54,977 nucleotides of DNA from Janthinobacterium sp. (lineage in GTDB: Bacteria; Pseudomonadota; Gammaproteobacteria; Burkholderiales; Burkholderiaceae_D). The first letter of the stretch is position 1; every line of letters starts with the position of its first letter. The DNA lies in NCBI GenBank assembly GCA_025356595.1, contig JANXSQ010000233.1:1-54977 (forward strand), read 5' to 3'. The notes under the pieces are model-generated. The model saw only the letters and a list, made by a program, of their open reading frames with translations. It ran no database searches and had not been told where the DNA came from. Positions 1-10,532 of the stretch are shown one piece after another. Made by a program: the position numbers and the translations under genes.

Positions 1-1105
<1,105 letters not shown>

Positions 1106-1209
1106 ACTGCCTCCATCTGTTGTGAATGCCCATGCATCAGGGCACCGGGAACCGCAAAACACCGCTGCGGGCGGCGCGCCGGGCTCGGGCGCCGGCGCGC
1201 GGGCAGCGC

Positions 1210-2253
1210 TTACTTGGCTTCGGCCTTGCCGTTGTAGCGCTTGCTCCATTCGTTCAGAATGCGCTCGCGGTTCTTCGCGGCCCAGTTGAAGTCGTTTTGC
1301 ACCAGCATCTTTTCGTAGGTATCGGGAATCCCCTCGACCTTCTTGGCGAGTCCCGGATAGGCGACGATGGCCCACCAGTTGCTGCCGATCTGATTGGCTT
1401 CCTTGCTGGCCATCCAGTCGAGCAATTTCTTGGCGGCGTCGGCGTTCTTGCTTCCCTTCATCAGCGCGCTGGCCTCGATATCCCAGCCCAGGCCTTCTTT
1501 CGGGAAGATCATGTCGATCGGGGCGCCGCTGCGTTGCACCTGATGGGCGCGGAACTCGAAGGAGATGCCAATCGGGAATTCGCCCGAGCCGGCCTGCTTG
1601 CAGGGCTTGGAGCCCGAGTGCGTGTATTGGGCGATGTTTTCATGCAGCGCGTCCATGTACTTCCACGCCTCGGCGTCGCCCATGGTTTGCAGCCAGGCCG
1701 TCACGTCGAGGTAGCCGGTGCCGCTCGAAGCGGGGTGGGGCATGCTGATCTTGCCCTTGTAGATGGGTTTGGCCAGATCCTTCCAGCTTTCCGGCTTGGG
1801 CAGGTTGAGCTTCTTCGCCTCGACGGTGTTGAAGCAGATCGCCGCGCCCCAGACGTTCATGCCGACCCAGGCCGGCGGCCGGGCGGCGTCCGAATAGGCC
1901 GCCGTCAACAGTTTGAAACCCTTCGGTTCGTAGGCTTGCAGCATGCCTTCCTGGCTCAGCAGCGCCAGGCTGCTGGCGGCCACGCCGACCACCACGTCCG
2001 CCTGCGGGTTGGCCTTCTCGGCCAGCAGCTTGGCCGTCACGACGCCGGTCGAATCGCGCACCCAGCGGATTTCGATGCCGGGATTGGCTTTCTCGAAGCC
2101 GTCCTTGTACAGCTTCATCGCGTCCGTTTCGATGGCCGTGTAGACCAGCAGGGAGGTCTTGGCTTGCGCTGTGGCCACGCTTGAAGCGAGCAGGCCGGCG
2201 GCCAGCAAGGCCAGGGAACTTTTCTTAAGGAACTGATCGAATGCCATTTTCAT
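1210..2253 (-). CDS. phnS: 2-aminoethylphosphonate ABC transporter substrate-binding protein
   Basis: Periplasmic binding protein of the AEP importer, 347 aa. The N-terminus is a clear Sec signal peptide: basic MKMAFDQFLKK, a hydrophobic core, then cleavage near ATAQA|K. The mature part reads as an Fe3+/AEP-type extracellular solute-binding protein (LLVYTAIETDAMKLYKDGFE at the start; SSGTGYLD and the NWWAIVAYPG region later). An AAGGAG ribosome site sits 7 nt before the ATG and supports the start. It is transcribed leftward, about 100 bp ahead of phnT, and diverges from the GntR regulator. The family matches the PhnS2-like binding proteins found beside phnA/phnY. Specificity for AEP rather than another aminophosphonate is inferred from context. 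Confidence 0.88.
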   Translation of the reverse strand: MKMAFDQFLKKSSLALLAAGLLASSVATAQAKTSLLVYTAIETDAMKLYKDGFEKANPGIEIRWVRDSTGVVTAKLLAEKANPQADVVVGVAASSLALLSQEGMLQAYEPKGFKLLTAAYSDAARPPAWVGMNVWGAAICFNTVEAKKLNLPKPESWKDLAKPIYKGKISMPHPASSGTGYLDVTAWLQTMGDAEAWKYMDALHENIAQYTHSGSKPCKQAGSGEFPIGISFEFRAHQVQRSGAPIDMIFPKEGLGWDIEASALMKGSKNADAAKKLLDWMASKEANQIGSNWWAIVAYPGLAKKVEGIPDTYEKMLVQNDFNWAAKNRERILNEWSKRYNGKAEAK

Positions 2254-2371
2254 CGTGTTACTCCTTGGTGTGAATCACTGAAGGGGTGCGCCGACGGTCC
2301 CGGAAAAATGCCGCCGGAACCGCAAGATGGCGCAAGAATAGCAGCGCAATATGACAGGAATATTACATTGT

Positions 2372-2407
2372 AGATTGTTGACAATCTTCGATTTACTGCG
2401 TTACAGT
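2372..2407. promoter_or_regulatory. divergent phn operator overlapping the regulator promoter
   Basis: AGATTGT-TG-ACAATCT (2372-2387) is a perfect inverted repeat with 7-bp arms. Its core TTGTTGACAA resembles the dyads bound by FCD-type GntR proteins. It covers the TTGACA (2379-2384) of a plausible sigma-70 promoter whose -10 would be TACAGT at 2402-2407, 17 bp away. The site lies between the divergent phnS and GntR genes, so one bound dimer could block the regulator promoter and also affect phnS. Binding is inferred. Confidence 0.6.
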
Positions 2408-2433
2408 GCTCGTCATTGAAGAGGAATTCAGAC

Positions 2434-3132
2434 ATGGCAAAGCACAACGACACCACCCTCACCATCGCCCTGGTACAGCAAACCTCGCTGCCGGCGCTGG
2501 TGCAAAAAGAACTCGAACGCCTGATTCTGTGCGGCGACCTGGCCTCCGGCGCGAAGCTCAACGAGGCGGCGCTGGCCGAGAAGCTGGGCGTCTCGCGCGG
2601 CCCGGTGCGCGAAGCCTTCCGTTCGCTGGAAGAGTCCGGCCTGGTGCGCCAGGAGAAGAATTGCGGCGTCTTCGTGCGCCAGATCTCGGTCGAGGAGGCC
2701 GGCGAAATCTACGAGGTGCGCGCCGCGTTGGAAGAGCTGGTCGGCCGCAAGCTGGCCGCCGCCGTCACGCCGGCGCAGCTGAAGGAAGTGCGCGCGCTGC
2801 TGGAGAAGATGGACAAGGCGGCCGCGAAGAACAACGTCGACGCGTATTCCGCCCTGAATCTGGAATTCCACGACCTGCTGCTGCGCCAGACCGGCAACCA
2901 GAAACTGCTGAGCACCTACCGGCGCCTCGTCAACGAACTGAACCTGTTCCGCCGCAACGCGCTGGCGCAGGGCGGCACCCTGTCCCTGTCCTCGCGCGAG
3001 CATCACGAGATCGTCGCGCGCATCGCCGCCGGCGACGCCGATGGCGCCGGCGCCCTGATGCGCGAGCACGTCCTCGACAGCCGCCAACGCATGTATCGCG
3101 CCCACGCCGTGGCCAGCGCCGATATCCATTGA
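2434..3132 (+). CDS. GntR-family (FCD) phosphonate-utilisation regulator
   Basis: Transcription factor of 232 aa. The N-terminal winged helix has the typical GntR reading LASGAKLNEAALAEKLGVSRGPVREAFRSLEESGLV. It is followed by an all-helical FCD ligand domain (VRAALEELVGRKLAA, LEFHDLLLRQTGNQKLL, REHHEIVARIAAGDADGA). The same frame is open from a TTG at 2416, but the ATG at 2434 has a GAGGAA site about 8 nt upstream, so I start there. It diverges from phnS and precedes phnA by 23 bp, matching the Burkholderia-type phosphonate-associated PhnR rather than the UTRA-type PhnR of enterics. It probably represses the flanking genes through the dyad at 2372-2387 until an aminophosphonate or an intermediate binds. 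Confidence 0.87.
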   Translation: MAKHNDTTLTIALVQQTSLPALVQKELERLILCGDLASGAKLNEAALAEKLGVSRGPVREAFRSLEESGLVRQEKNCGVFVRQISVEEAGEIYEVRAALEELVGRKLAAAVTPAQLKEVRALLEKMDKAAAKNNVDAYSALNLEFHDLLLRQTGNQKLLSTYRRLVNELNLFRRNALAQGGTLSLSSREHHEIVARIAAGDADGAGALMREHVLDSRQRMYRAHAVASADIH

Positions 3133-3143
3133 TCCACTCCTAG

Positions 3144-4382
<1,239 letters not shown>

Positions 4383-4394
4383 CGTTCAAGCGGC

Positions 4395-4442
4395 GGCGGG
4401 GAGGGGGCTTTTAGCCCGGCTTTCCGCCCCCGCCAGCTTTTT
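4395..4442 (+). terminator. G-rich hairpin with T-run between phnA and phnY
   Basis: A GGCGGGG arm (4395-4401) pairs with a CCCCGCC arm (4427-4433). A smaller GGGCTTTTAGCCC hairpin lies inside, and a run of five T follows. This looks like an intrinsic terminator or an attenuator, although both flanking genes are expected to be expressed together. Confidence 0.5.
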
Positions 4443-4496
4443 GCGGTCTCAGCAAGCCCCGCACCCATCGACGACACATCGGAAAACGCACACACC

Positions 4497-5960
4497 ATGT
4501 CCCTACTGAAGCAATTGAGCGGCCTGCGCGAAGGCCATATCCTGCACCAAGAGATGCGCATCGCCGGCGCGATGGTCGGCAATGCACGGCGCATCGAGGT
4601 CTTCAACCCCTACAGCGGCGCGCTGCTGGGCAGCGTGCCGAAGGCGACGCTGGCCGACGTGCAACTGGCGTTTCGCGGCGCGAAGCAATTCAAGTCGACG
4701 CTGACGCGCTACGAGCGCAACCAGATCCTGCTGCGCGCCAGCGCGCTGCTGCGCGAGAACGCCGCCCTAGTCTCGGATCTGATCACGGCCGAATCGGGCC
4801 TGTGCAAGAAGGACACGCTGTACGAAGTGGGGCGCGCCTGCGATGTCTTCCTGTTCGCCGCCAACCAGGCGCTGGTCGACGACGGCCAAGTCTTCTCCTG
4901 CGACCTGACGCCGCACGGCAAGCAGCGCAAGGTCTACACCCTGCGCGATCCCTTGCTGGGGGCGATTTCGGCCATCACGCCGTTCAACCATCCGCTGAAC
5001 CAGGTCGCGCACAAGGTCGCGCCGTCCATCGCGACCAACAACCGCATGGTGCTCAAGCCGTCGGAGAAAACGCCATTCTCGGCGCTGCTGTTGGCCGACA
5101 TCCTGTATCAGGCGGGGCTGCCGCCGGCCATGTTCTCGGTCATCACCGGCGACCCGGCCGAAATCGCCGACGAGATGCTCACCAACGCAGACATTGACCT
5201 GGTGACCTTCACCGGCGGCGTGCGGATCGGCAAATACATCGCCGGCAAGGCGGTTTACAAGCGCCAGGTGCTGGAACTGGGCGGCAACGATCCGCTGATC
5301 GTGATGGAGGACGCCGACCTGGAGGAGGCGGCGACCCTGGCGGTGTCGGGCTCGTACAAGAATTCGGGCCAGCGCTGCACCGCAGTCAAGCGCATGATCG
5401 TGCACGAGGCGGTGGCCGACGCCTTCGTCGCGCTGCTGGTCGAAAAGACCCGCGCCATCAAGCACGGCGACCCGATGGACGGCGCCAACGACATGGGCAC
5501 CGTGATCGACGAGGAGGCGGCGCGCGCCTTCGAGGCCAAGGTGCTGGACGCGGTGCGGCAGGGCGCCAGACTCTTGCTCGGCAACGAAAGGCGCGGCGCG
5601 CTGTACGCGCCGACGGTGCTCGACCACGTGCCCTTCGACTGCGAACTGGTGGCCGACGAAACCTTCGGCCCGGTCTCGCCGGTGATACGCTGCCAAGACA
5701 TTAGCGACGCGATCCGCATCGCCAACTCCACTCCCTACGGCCTGTCGTCGGCGGTCTGCACCAACCGCCTCGACTACATCACGCGCTTCGTGCGCGAGCT
5801 GGAGGTGGGCACGGTGAATGTGCGCGAGGTGCCGGGCTACCGGCTGGAGCTGACGCCCTTCGGCGGCATCAAGGATTCCGGCCTCGGCTACAAGGAGGGC
5901 GTGCTGGAGGCGATGAAGAGCTTCTGCAACACCAAGACCTACTCCCTGCCGTGGGGATGA
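4497..5960 (+). CDS. phnY: phosphonoacetaldehyde dehydrogenase
   Basis: Oxidises phosphonoacetaldehyde to phosphonoacetate with NAD(P)+, supplying the substrate of PhnA. It is an aldehyde dehydrogenase of 487 aa. The cofactor-binding part includes ITPFNHPLNQVAHK and LKPSEKTP. The general base is Glu260 (LELGGND) and the catalytic thiol is Cys294 (GQRCTAVKR). The substrate-end motif ETFGPVSP is also present. The start is at 4497 in a segment 114 bp downstream of phnA. The function follows from the family and from sitting directly between phnA and the aminophosphonate oxidase; other aldehydes cannot be ruled out from sequence. Confidence 0.92.
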   Translation: MSLLKQLSGLREGHILHQEMRIAGAMVGNARRIEVFNPYSGALLGSVPKATLADVQLAFRGAKQFKSTLTRYERNQILLRASALLRENAALVSDLITAESGLCKKDTLYEVGRACDVFLFAANQALVDDGQVFSCDLTPHGKQRKVYTLRDPLLGAISAITPFNHPLNQVAHKVAPSIATNNRMVLKPSEKTPFSALLLADILYQAGLPPAMFSVITGDPAEIADEMLTNADIDLVTFTGGVRIGKYIAGKAVYKRQVLELGGNDPLIVMEDADLEEAATLAVSGSYKNSGQRCTAVKRMIVHEAVADAFVALLVEKTRAIKHGDPMDGANDMGTVIDEEAARAFEAKVLDAVRQGARLLLGNERRGALYAPTVLDHVPFDCELVADETFGPVSPVIRCQDISDAIRIANSTPYGLSSAVCTNRLDYITRFVRELEVGTVNVREVPGYRLELTPFGGIKDSGLGYKEGVLEAMKSFCNTKTYSLPWG

Positions 5961-5964
5961 GCGC

Positions 5965-6810
5965 GTGACGAGCTATCCCACGCATGTCTTCCTGGCGGTG
6001 CTGGCCTCGGCGGTGCTCCACGCCGGCTGGAACGCGCTGATACGCGGCGGCCGCGACCCTCTGCTGCACACGGCCGCCATCGTCTTCTGGGCGGCGCTCG
6101 TGGCGGCGCCCTTCCTCGCCTTCGTCTCGCTGCCGGACGCCGCCAGCCTGCCGTACATGGCCGTCTCGAACAGCGTCCACGTGGTGTATTACGTGGCGCT
6201 GGCGGCCGCCTACCGCAGCGGCACGCTGAGTTTCGCGTATCCGATCATCCGCGGCACGGCGCCCCTGATCATCGCCCTGGGCTCGCTGTTTTTCTTCAGC
6301 GAGACGCCGGGCTGGTTCGGCTGGTTGGGCATCCTGTGCGTCAGCGCCGGCGTGTTGATCGTCGCCCTGCGCGCGGGGACGAACGGTTCCGCCCACACCA
6401 TCGCCTGGTCGCTGCTGTGCGCCTGCACCATCGCCGCCTACTCGCTGGCCGACGGCATGGGCGTGCGCCAGTCGCACAGCGTGGCTGGCTACAGCGCTGT
6501 GCTGTACACGATGGAGGGTGTCGTCTTCGTCGGCGGGATGGTCGTTTTCGGCCGCGGCGCGGCGCTGGCGCGCTATGTGATCGCGCACTGGCGCAGCACC
6601 TTGTTCGGCGGGGTGATGTCGACGCTGGCCTACGGCATATCCCTGTGGGCCATGTCGCAGGCGCCGGTGGCGCTGGTGGCGGCGACGCGCGAAACCTCGG
6701 TGCTGTTCGCCACCCTGATCGGCGTCTGGTTCCTGCGCGAGCGCCTGTCGCTGCGCCAGTGGGCCGGCGCGGCCACCATCATGCTGGGCGTGGCGCTGTT
6801 GCGCGCCTAG
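5965..6810 (+). CDS. EamA-type membrane protein of phosphonate clusters
   Basis: Inner-membrane protein of 281 aa with about ten hydrophobic segments in two EamA-like halves (AVLHAGWNALIRGGRDPLL near the start; WFLRERLSLRQWAGAATIMLGVALL at the end). It belongs to the drug/metabolite transporter superfamily. A family of this type is recurrently found beside AEP-degradation genes, and I infer this is that protein. It begins at a GTG four bases after the phnY stop, which implies translational coupling; no in-frame ATG is near. The substrate is unknown. Export of an amine product or import of an aminophosphonate are both possible. Confidence 0.8.
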   Translation: MTSYPTHVFLAVLASAVLHAGWNALIRGGRDPLLHTAAIVFWAALVAAPFLAFVSLPDAASLPYMAVSNSVHVVYYVALAAAYRSGTLSFAYPIIRGTAPLIIALGSLFFFSETPGWFGWLGILCVSAGVLIVALRAGTNGSAHTIAWSLLCACTIAAYSLADGMGVRQSHSVAGYSAVLYTMEGVVFVGGMVVFGRGAALARYVIAHWRSTLFGGVMSTLAYGISLWAMSQAPVALVAATRETSVLFATLIGVWFLRERLSLRQWAGAATIMLGVALLRA

Positions 6811-6908
6811 GAAAAGCCAAGGCGCGCGGCCCGGCCCCGGAGTCCGGCGCCGCGTCTTTGCTTGTGCACCTCCACCATTCATACGACTCAATCAACAGGT
6901 TAATCTCC

Positions 6909-8306
6909 ATGCGTCCTTTTTGGCTTGAACAAGCGTTGCTCAACGATGGCGCCAACGGCGAACTGGCGCCCGCCCTGCAAGGCGCGCAACAGGCCGACGT
7001 CTGCATCGTCGGCGGCGGTTTCACCGGACTCTGGACGGCGATCCAGGCCAGGCAGCACAATCCCGCCCTCGACATCGTCATCATCGAAAGCGATGTGTGC
7101 GGCGCCGGCGCCAGCGGCCGCAACGGCGGCTGCCTGCTGACCTGGTCGGCCAAGTTCTTCACCCTGCGCCGCCTGTTCGGCGAGAGCGAGGCGATCCGCC
7201 TGGTCAAGGCCTCGGAGGCGGCGGTCCAGCATATCCACGACTTTTGCCGCACGCATCGGATCGACGCGGAGCTGCGCATGGACGGCACGCTGTACACGGC
7301 GAGCAACGCCGCCCAGCTGGGTTCGATGGACGCCGTCATGCGCGCCCTGGAAGAGTGCGGCATCCATTCCTACCAGAGCCTGCCGGCCGACGAGGTGGCG
7401 CGCCGCTCCGGCTCGGCGCGCAATCTGGCGGGGGTGTTTTCGCCCATCGCCGCGACCGTCCATCCGGGCAAGCTGGTGCGCGGCCTGCGCCGCGTCGCGC
7501 TGGAGATGGGCATCCGCATCCACGAACGCACGCCCATGCTCGACTTCAGCCCCGGCGCGCCGCTGACGGTGCGCACGCCGGCCGGCAGCGTGTGCGCCGG
7601 CAAGCTGGTGCTGGCGACGAACGCCTGGATGGCGAGCCAGTTTCCGCAGTTCGAGCGCAGCATCGCGGTCGTTTCCAGCGACATGATCATCACCGAAAAA
7701 TGCCCGGAGCTGCTGCGCCGGATGGGCTTGAGCGACGGCGTCTCGGTGCTCGATTCGCGCACCTTCGTCTACTACTACCGCGGCACCGCCGACGGCCGGC
7801 TGATGCTGGGCAAGGGCGGCAACACCTTCGCCTGGCGCGGCCGCATCGCCCCGGTGTTCGACCAGAAGTCGCCGTACGAGGCCCGGTTGACGGACAGCCT
7901 GCACGGCTTTTTCCCGTCCCTGCGCGGCGTGCCGATCACGGCCAGCTGGAACGGCCCGTCCGACCGCTCGGTGAGCGGCTTCCCCTTCTTCGGCAGATTG
8001 AACGGCGCGGCGAACGTGTTTTACGGCTTCGGCTATTCCGGCAACGGCGTCGGTCCGTCCTATATGGGCGGGCAGATCCTCTCGTCCCTGTTGCTGGACC
8101 TGGACAACGCCTGGACGCGCAGTCCGCTGACGCGCGGTCCGCTGGGACAGTTTCCGCCCGAGCCCTTGCGCTATCTCGGTTCCCTGCTGGTGCGCAACGC
8201 GATCCGGCGCAAGGAGCGGGCCGAGGATGAAGACCGTCAACCGTGGTTGTGCGACAAGCTGTTGAGCAAACTGGCGAATGCGGCCGGCAAGGCCGACAAG
8301 GCCTGA
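6909..8306 (+). CDS. FAD-dependent aminophosphonate oxidoreductase
   Basis: A D-amino-acid/glycine oxidase-type flavoenzyme of 465 aa. The dinucleotide fold is at residues 30-60 (VCIVGGGFTGLWTA, then an acidic strand end IIESD). GASGRNGGCLLTW fits the FAD-anchoring loop, and FPFFGRLNGAANVFYGFGYSGNGVGPSYMGG is the C-terminal flavin region. It matches the 'putative aminophosphonate oxidoreductase' family found in phn clusters. Members have been reported to oxidise N-methyl-AEP, and some plain AEP, directly to phosphonoacetaldehyde, which PhnY then uses. The frame is open well upstream, but the ATG at 6909 gives the family N-terminus MRPFWLEQAL. It lies about 100 bp after the EamA gene. The ribosome site is weak. 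Confidence 0.88.
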   Translation: MRPFWLEQALLNDGANGELAPALQGAQQADVCIVGGGFTGLWTAIQARQHNPALDIVIIESDVCGAGASGRNGGCLLTWSAKFFTLRRLFGESEAIRLVKASEAAVQHIHDFCRTHRIDAELRMDGTLYTASNAAQLGSMDAVMRALEECGIHSYQSLPADEVARRSGSARNLAGVFSPIAATVHPGKLVRGLRRVALEMGIRIHERTPMLDFSPGAPLTVRTPAGSVCAGKLVLATNAWMASQFPQFERSIAVVSSDMIITEKCPELLRRMGLSDGVSVLDSRTFVYYYRGTADGRLMLGKGGNTFAWRGRIAPVFDQKSPYEARLTDSLHGFFPSLRGVPITASWNGPSDRSVSGFPFFGRLNGAANVFYGFGYSGNGVGPSYMGGQILSSLLLDLDNAWTRSPLTRGPLGQFPPEPLRYLGSLLVRNAIRRKERAEDEDRQPWLCDKLLSKLANAAGKADKA

Positions 8307-8364
8307 AGCGCCGCGCGTTGCTGGAGGTGGAAGTGGTGCTGGAGGTAGTCGAGGCGGGGGAAAA

Positions 8365-8399
8365 CAGGGACGGCGGGCGCCGTCCCTGCGTGGGTTTTT
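8365..8399. terminator. bidirectional hairpin terminator
   Basis: CAGGGACGGCG pairs perfectly with CGCCGTCCCTG (8365-8388). There is a T-run at 8395-8399 on the top strand and A residues at 8361-8364 that serve the other strand. It sits between the convergent oxidase and porin genes. Confidence 0.78.
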
Positions 8400-9432
8400 A
8401 GAAGGTGTGACGCAAGCCGACGTTGAACTCGCGGGTACCGCCGGCGGCGCCTTTCTGGTCGGCCGTTGGCAGCGAAGCGCTGTAGGTGTGGTAGGTGGCG
8501 CCGTTCTTGTTGGAGATGCGGGCGGCCGAAGCGTAGACGGCGCTACGCTTGGACAGCGCGTAGGTGTAGGTCAGCGCGAACTGGTTGGCGTCCTTGTTGG
8601 CGATCGACTTGTCGTCCTTGCGGATGTAGCTGGCTAGGACGGTGCTGGCGCCGAAGGGAATCGAGGCGCCGAGCAGGATGTCGCGGTTGTCGGTGCTGCC
8701 GGTGCCCTTGTTGCTGCCGTAGATGGCGATGGCTTTCACGACCTGGAAGTCGTAGCTGCCGCCGACGACGTAGTTGGTCGACTTGTCGCTGGCGGTTGGG
8801 TTGTTCAGGCTGTTGTAGCCGACGCGCACCGTCAGTGGGCCTTGGGCGTAGGTCAGCGAGGCGCCGATGTCGCGCGAGGCGGCGTTGTTGTCGACCACTT
8901 CGCCGAGGCCGTACAGCACGTCGGCGGTCACGCCGCTGAAGGTGGGGGTGGTGTACTTGACGGTGTTGTTGACGCGTTTGCCGTTGGTCGAGAACAGGTT
9001 GCTGCCGGCGCCGGCGAAGCCGTCTTCCATTGGGTCGAGCAGTTTCCAGGCCAGGTATTCCGGACCGTACTGGCGGCCCAGCGTGATCGTACCCAGGGTG
9101 TCGCTCTTGATGCCGACGAAGGCTTGGCGACCGAACAGCAGGCCGCCTTGATCGGATGCGCCGGTGTCGGCCAGGATGCCCGATTCCAGCGTGAAGATGG
9201 CCGACAAGCCGTTGCCCAGTTCTTCGGTGCCGCGGAAGCCGAGGCGGCTGCCGGCCATGGTGCCGCTTTGCATCTTGGTGTTGTTGCCCTTGAAGTCGGA
9301 GCTGCCGGCGCTGGCGCCGGAGACGGAGGCGAGACCCAGGTCCATCAGGCCGTAGACGTTGACGTTCGATTGCGCCAGCGCGCCGCCGGCGCTGCCGGCG
9401 CAGAGGAGGGCGACCAATATTTTCTTGTTCAT
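8398..9432 (-). CDS. Gram-negative trimeric porin
   Basis: Outer-membrane general porin of the betaproteobacterial OmpC-like family, 344 aa. The signal peptide is MNKKILVALLCAGSAGGALA, followed by SNVNVYGLMDLGLASVSG, the usual first strand. Alternating aromatic/polar beta strands follow (GSRLGFRGTEELGNGLSAIFTLESG, TLGRQYGPEYLA). The protein ends in ...FNVGLRHTF with the C-terminal Phe needed for BamA recognition. I start at the internal ATG (9432) because the frame upstream is not signal-like. It probably lets small solutes enter; whether it serves the adjacent phosphonate genes is unknown, since the two are separated by a terminator. Confidence 0.93.
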   Translation of the reverse strand: MNKKILVALLCAGSAGGALAQSNVNVYGLMDLGLASVSGASAGSSDFKGNNTKMQSGTMAGSRLGFRGTEELGNGLSAIFTLESGILADTGASDQGGLLFGRQAFVGIKSDTLGTITLGRQYGPEYLAWKLLDPMEDGFAGAGSNLFSTNGKRVNNTVKYTTPTFSGVTADVLYGLGEVVDNNAASRDIGASLTYAQGPLTVRVGYNSLNNPTASDKSTNYVVGGSYDFQVVKAIAIYGSNKGTGSTDNRDILLGASIPFGASTVLASYIRKDDKSIANKDANQFALTYTYALSKRSAVYASAARISNKNGATYHTYSASLPTADQKGAAGGTREFNVGLRHTF

Positions 9433-9675
9433 TGCTTTGATTCCTGGTGAAGGGTAGAAGCGCAAAAAAGTGCGCGAAACAGGCGACTTGCCTGATCCCC
9501 AAGTATAAGGGCGCAGTGTGACAGGGCGGTGACGCCATGCCGGAGAGCACTAAAAAAGTGGGTGTTTCAGAAATATTTACTGCTGTACAGCATATAAACC
9601 GTCCCCCCGGTTTTGGATGCCCCATTTCGGTTCTTGGCAGGACGAAAAATCTAAACCCGCGACACCGAAAGCGTG

Positions 9676-9972
9676 ATGCGGATGGTCGACCAGTCCGCCA
9701 GCGCCCGGCACAAGCGCCAGACGCTGGCGGGGCTGTTCCTGTCCTTGGACGGCAGCACCGAGCGGGCGCTGCGCCAATGGGCGGCCGGCAACGTCGTGGT
9801 GAGAAACCGCGTGCAGGCGATCGTGCTGCTTGCCCTGATTTACGCCGGGCCGCCTATGCTGCTCGCGCTGCCGCAGTGCGTGCTGTTGTTGCCCGTCGGT
9901 GCGCTTGGCCTGTGGGGCGCGCGCCTCGAAGCGAAGCGCCAAGCGCCCGGGGCCGATACAACGGCGGCCTGA
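9676..9972 (+). CDS. hypothetical small membrane protein
   Basis: A 98-aa reading frame with a polar, basic N-terminal 45 residues. Two close hydrophobic stretches follow (VQAIVLLALIYAGPPMLLALPQCVLLLPVGALGLWGA), then a charged tail. I recognise no family. Two ATG codons and a GTG cluster at the start, with GAAAG a few bases upstream of the ATG at 9676. It stands alone between the porin promoter region and the metal-uptake operon. Codon positions are GC-biased like those of neighbours, so it may be real, but it could be a chance frame. Confidence 0.4.
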   Translation: MRMVDQSASARHKRQTLAGLFLSLDGSTERALRQWAAGNVVVRNRVQAIVLLALIYAGPPMLLALPQCVLLLPVGALGLWGARLEAKRQAPGADTTAA

Positions 9973-10036
9973 ACAGGCGCGCTGAGGGCGGTACCCGGCC
10001 GGCTCGCCGCCCGCCGCGTTGCCGCCAACCCGACTC

Positions 10037-10057
10037 TATTGCAATTTGCTTGCAATA
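10037..10057. promoter_or_regulatory. Zur-like operator before the DUF2946/TonB receptor genes
   Basis: TATTGCAA-TTTGC-TTGCAATA is a perfect inverted repeat with 8-bp arms. It lies 45 bp before the GTG of the DUF2946 gene. It has the same layout (7-bp arms TGCAA-centred, 5-bp spacer) and nearly the same core as the two sites at 13065-13104. A Fur/Zur-type gene lies in the same block, so Zur is the likely binder. This is inference. Confidence 0.65.
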
Positions 10058-10101
10058 TGGTGTAGGATGTGCGCGCCACCAACATTTCTCCCTAGCCATC
10101 A

Positions 10102-10443
10102 GTGAAACTCCGCCGCTCCCTCGTTCATGCCGTGCTGTCGCTCTTGCTGCTTCTTACGCAGCAGATCGCGGTCACGCACGGCTATGCGCACTGGGCGGCG
10201 CGCGACGGCGGGGCGCTCCTGGCGCAGGCGGGCGGCGAGGCCGATGATTCCGGGCCCTTCCTGTCGGAGCGGCATTGCTCGCTGTGTTTATCGCTGGCGC
10301 AGATCGCCGTCGCCGTCGCCAGTCCGGACATCGTCTTCGGCTTCGGCGCGAGCGCGTTTTCCCTCCTCGCCATGGCGCCGGTGTTGTCGGCGTGCATGCG
10401 CACCGATTGCGTCTTCCTTTCCCGCGCGCCGCCTCAAGCCTGA
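10102..10443 (+). CDS. DUF2946-like secreted/membrane protein
   Basis: A 113-aa protein with an N-terminal signal or anchor (LRRSLVHAVLSLLLLLTQQIAV). It has a small His/Cys patch (ERHCSLCLSLAQ) and a second hydrophobic stretch near residues 75-95. This arrangement resembles DUF2946 proteins, often found next to TonB receptors and metal genes. The start is a GTG at 10102; no ATG is available upstream in frame. It is the first gene after the Zur-like operator and precedes the receptor by 89 bp, so the two are probably co-transcribed. A role in periplasmic metal handling is a guess. Confidence 0.62.
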   Translation: MKLRRSLVHAVLSLLLLLTQQIAVTHGYAHWAARDGGALLAQAGGEADDSGPFLSERHCSLCLSLAQIAVAVASPDIVFGFGASAFSLLAMAPVLSACMRTDCVFLSRAPPQA

Positions 10444-10532
10444 CAGCCGTATTGCCGTTTTTAATTTGCTCGCCGCCGCGACCCGAGGGTCCGGCGGCGC
10501 GGCCTGTCATTCCATCTCGCTTGAGGTTACCC

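Noticed and set aside
9581-9592. 12-bp palindrome TGCTGTACAGCA upstream of the porin
   Set aside because: Short dyad without a second copy, not a LexA match (CTGT-N8-ACAG is absent). Too weak to call an operator.
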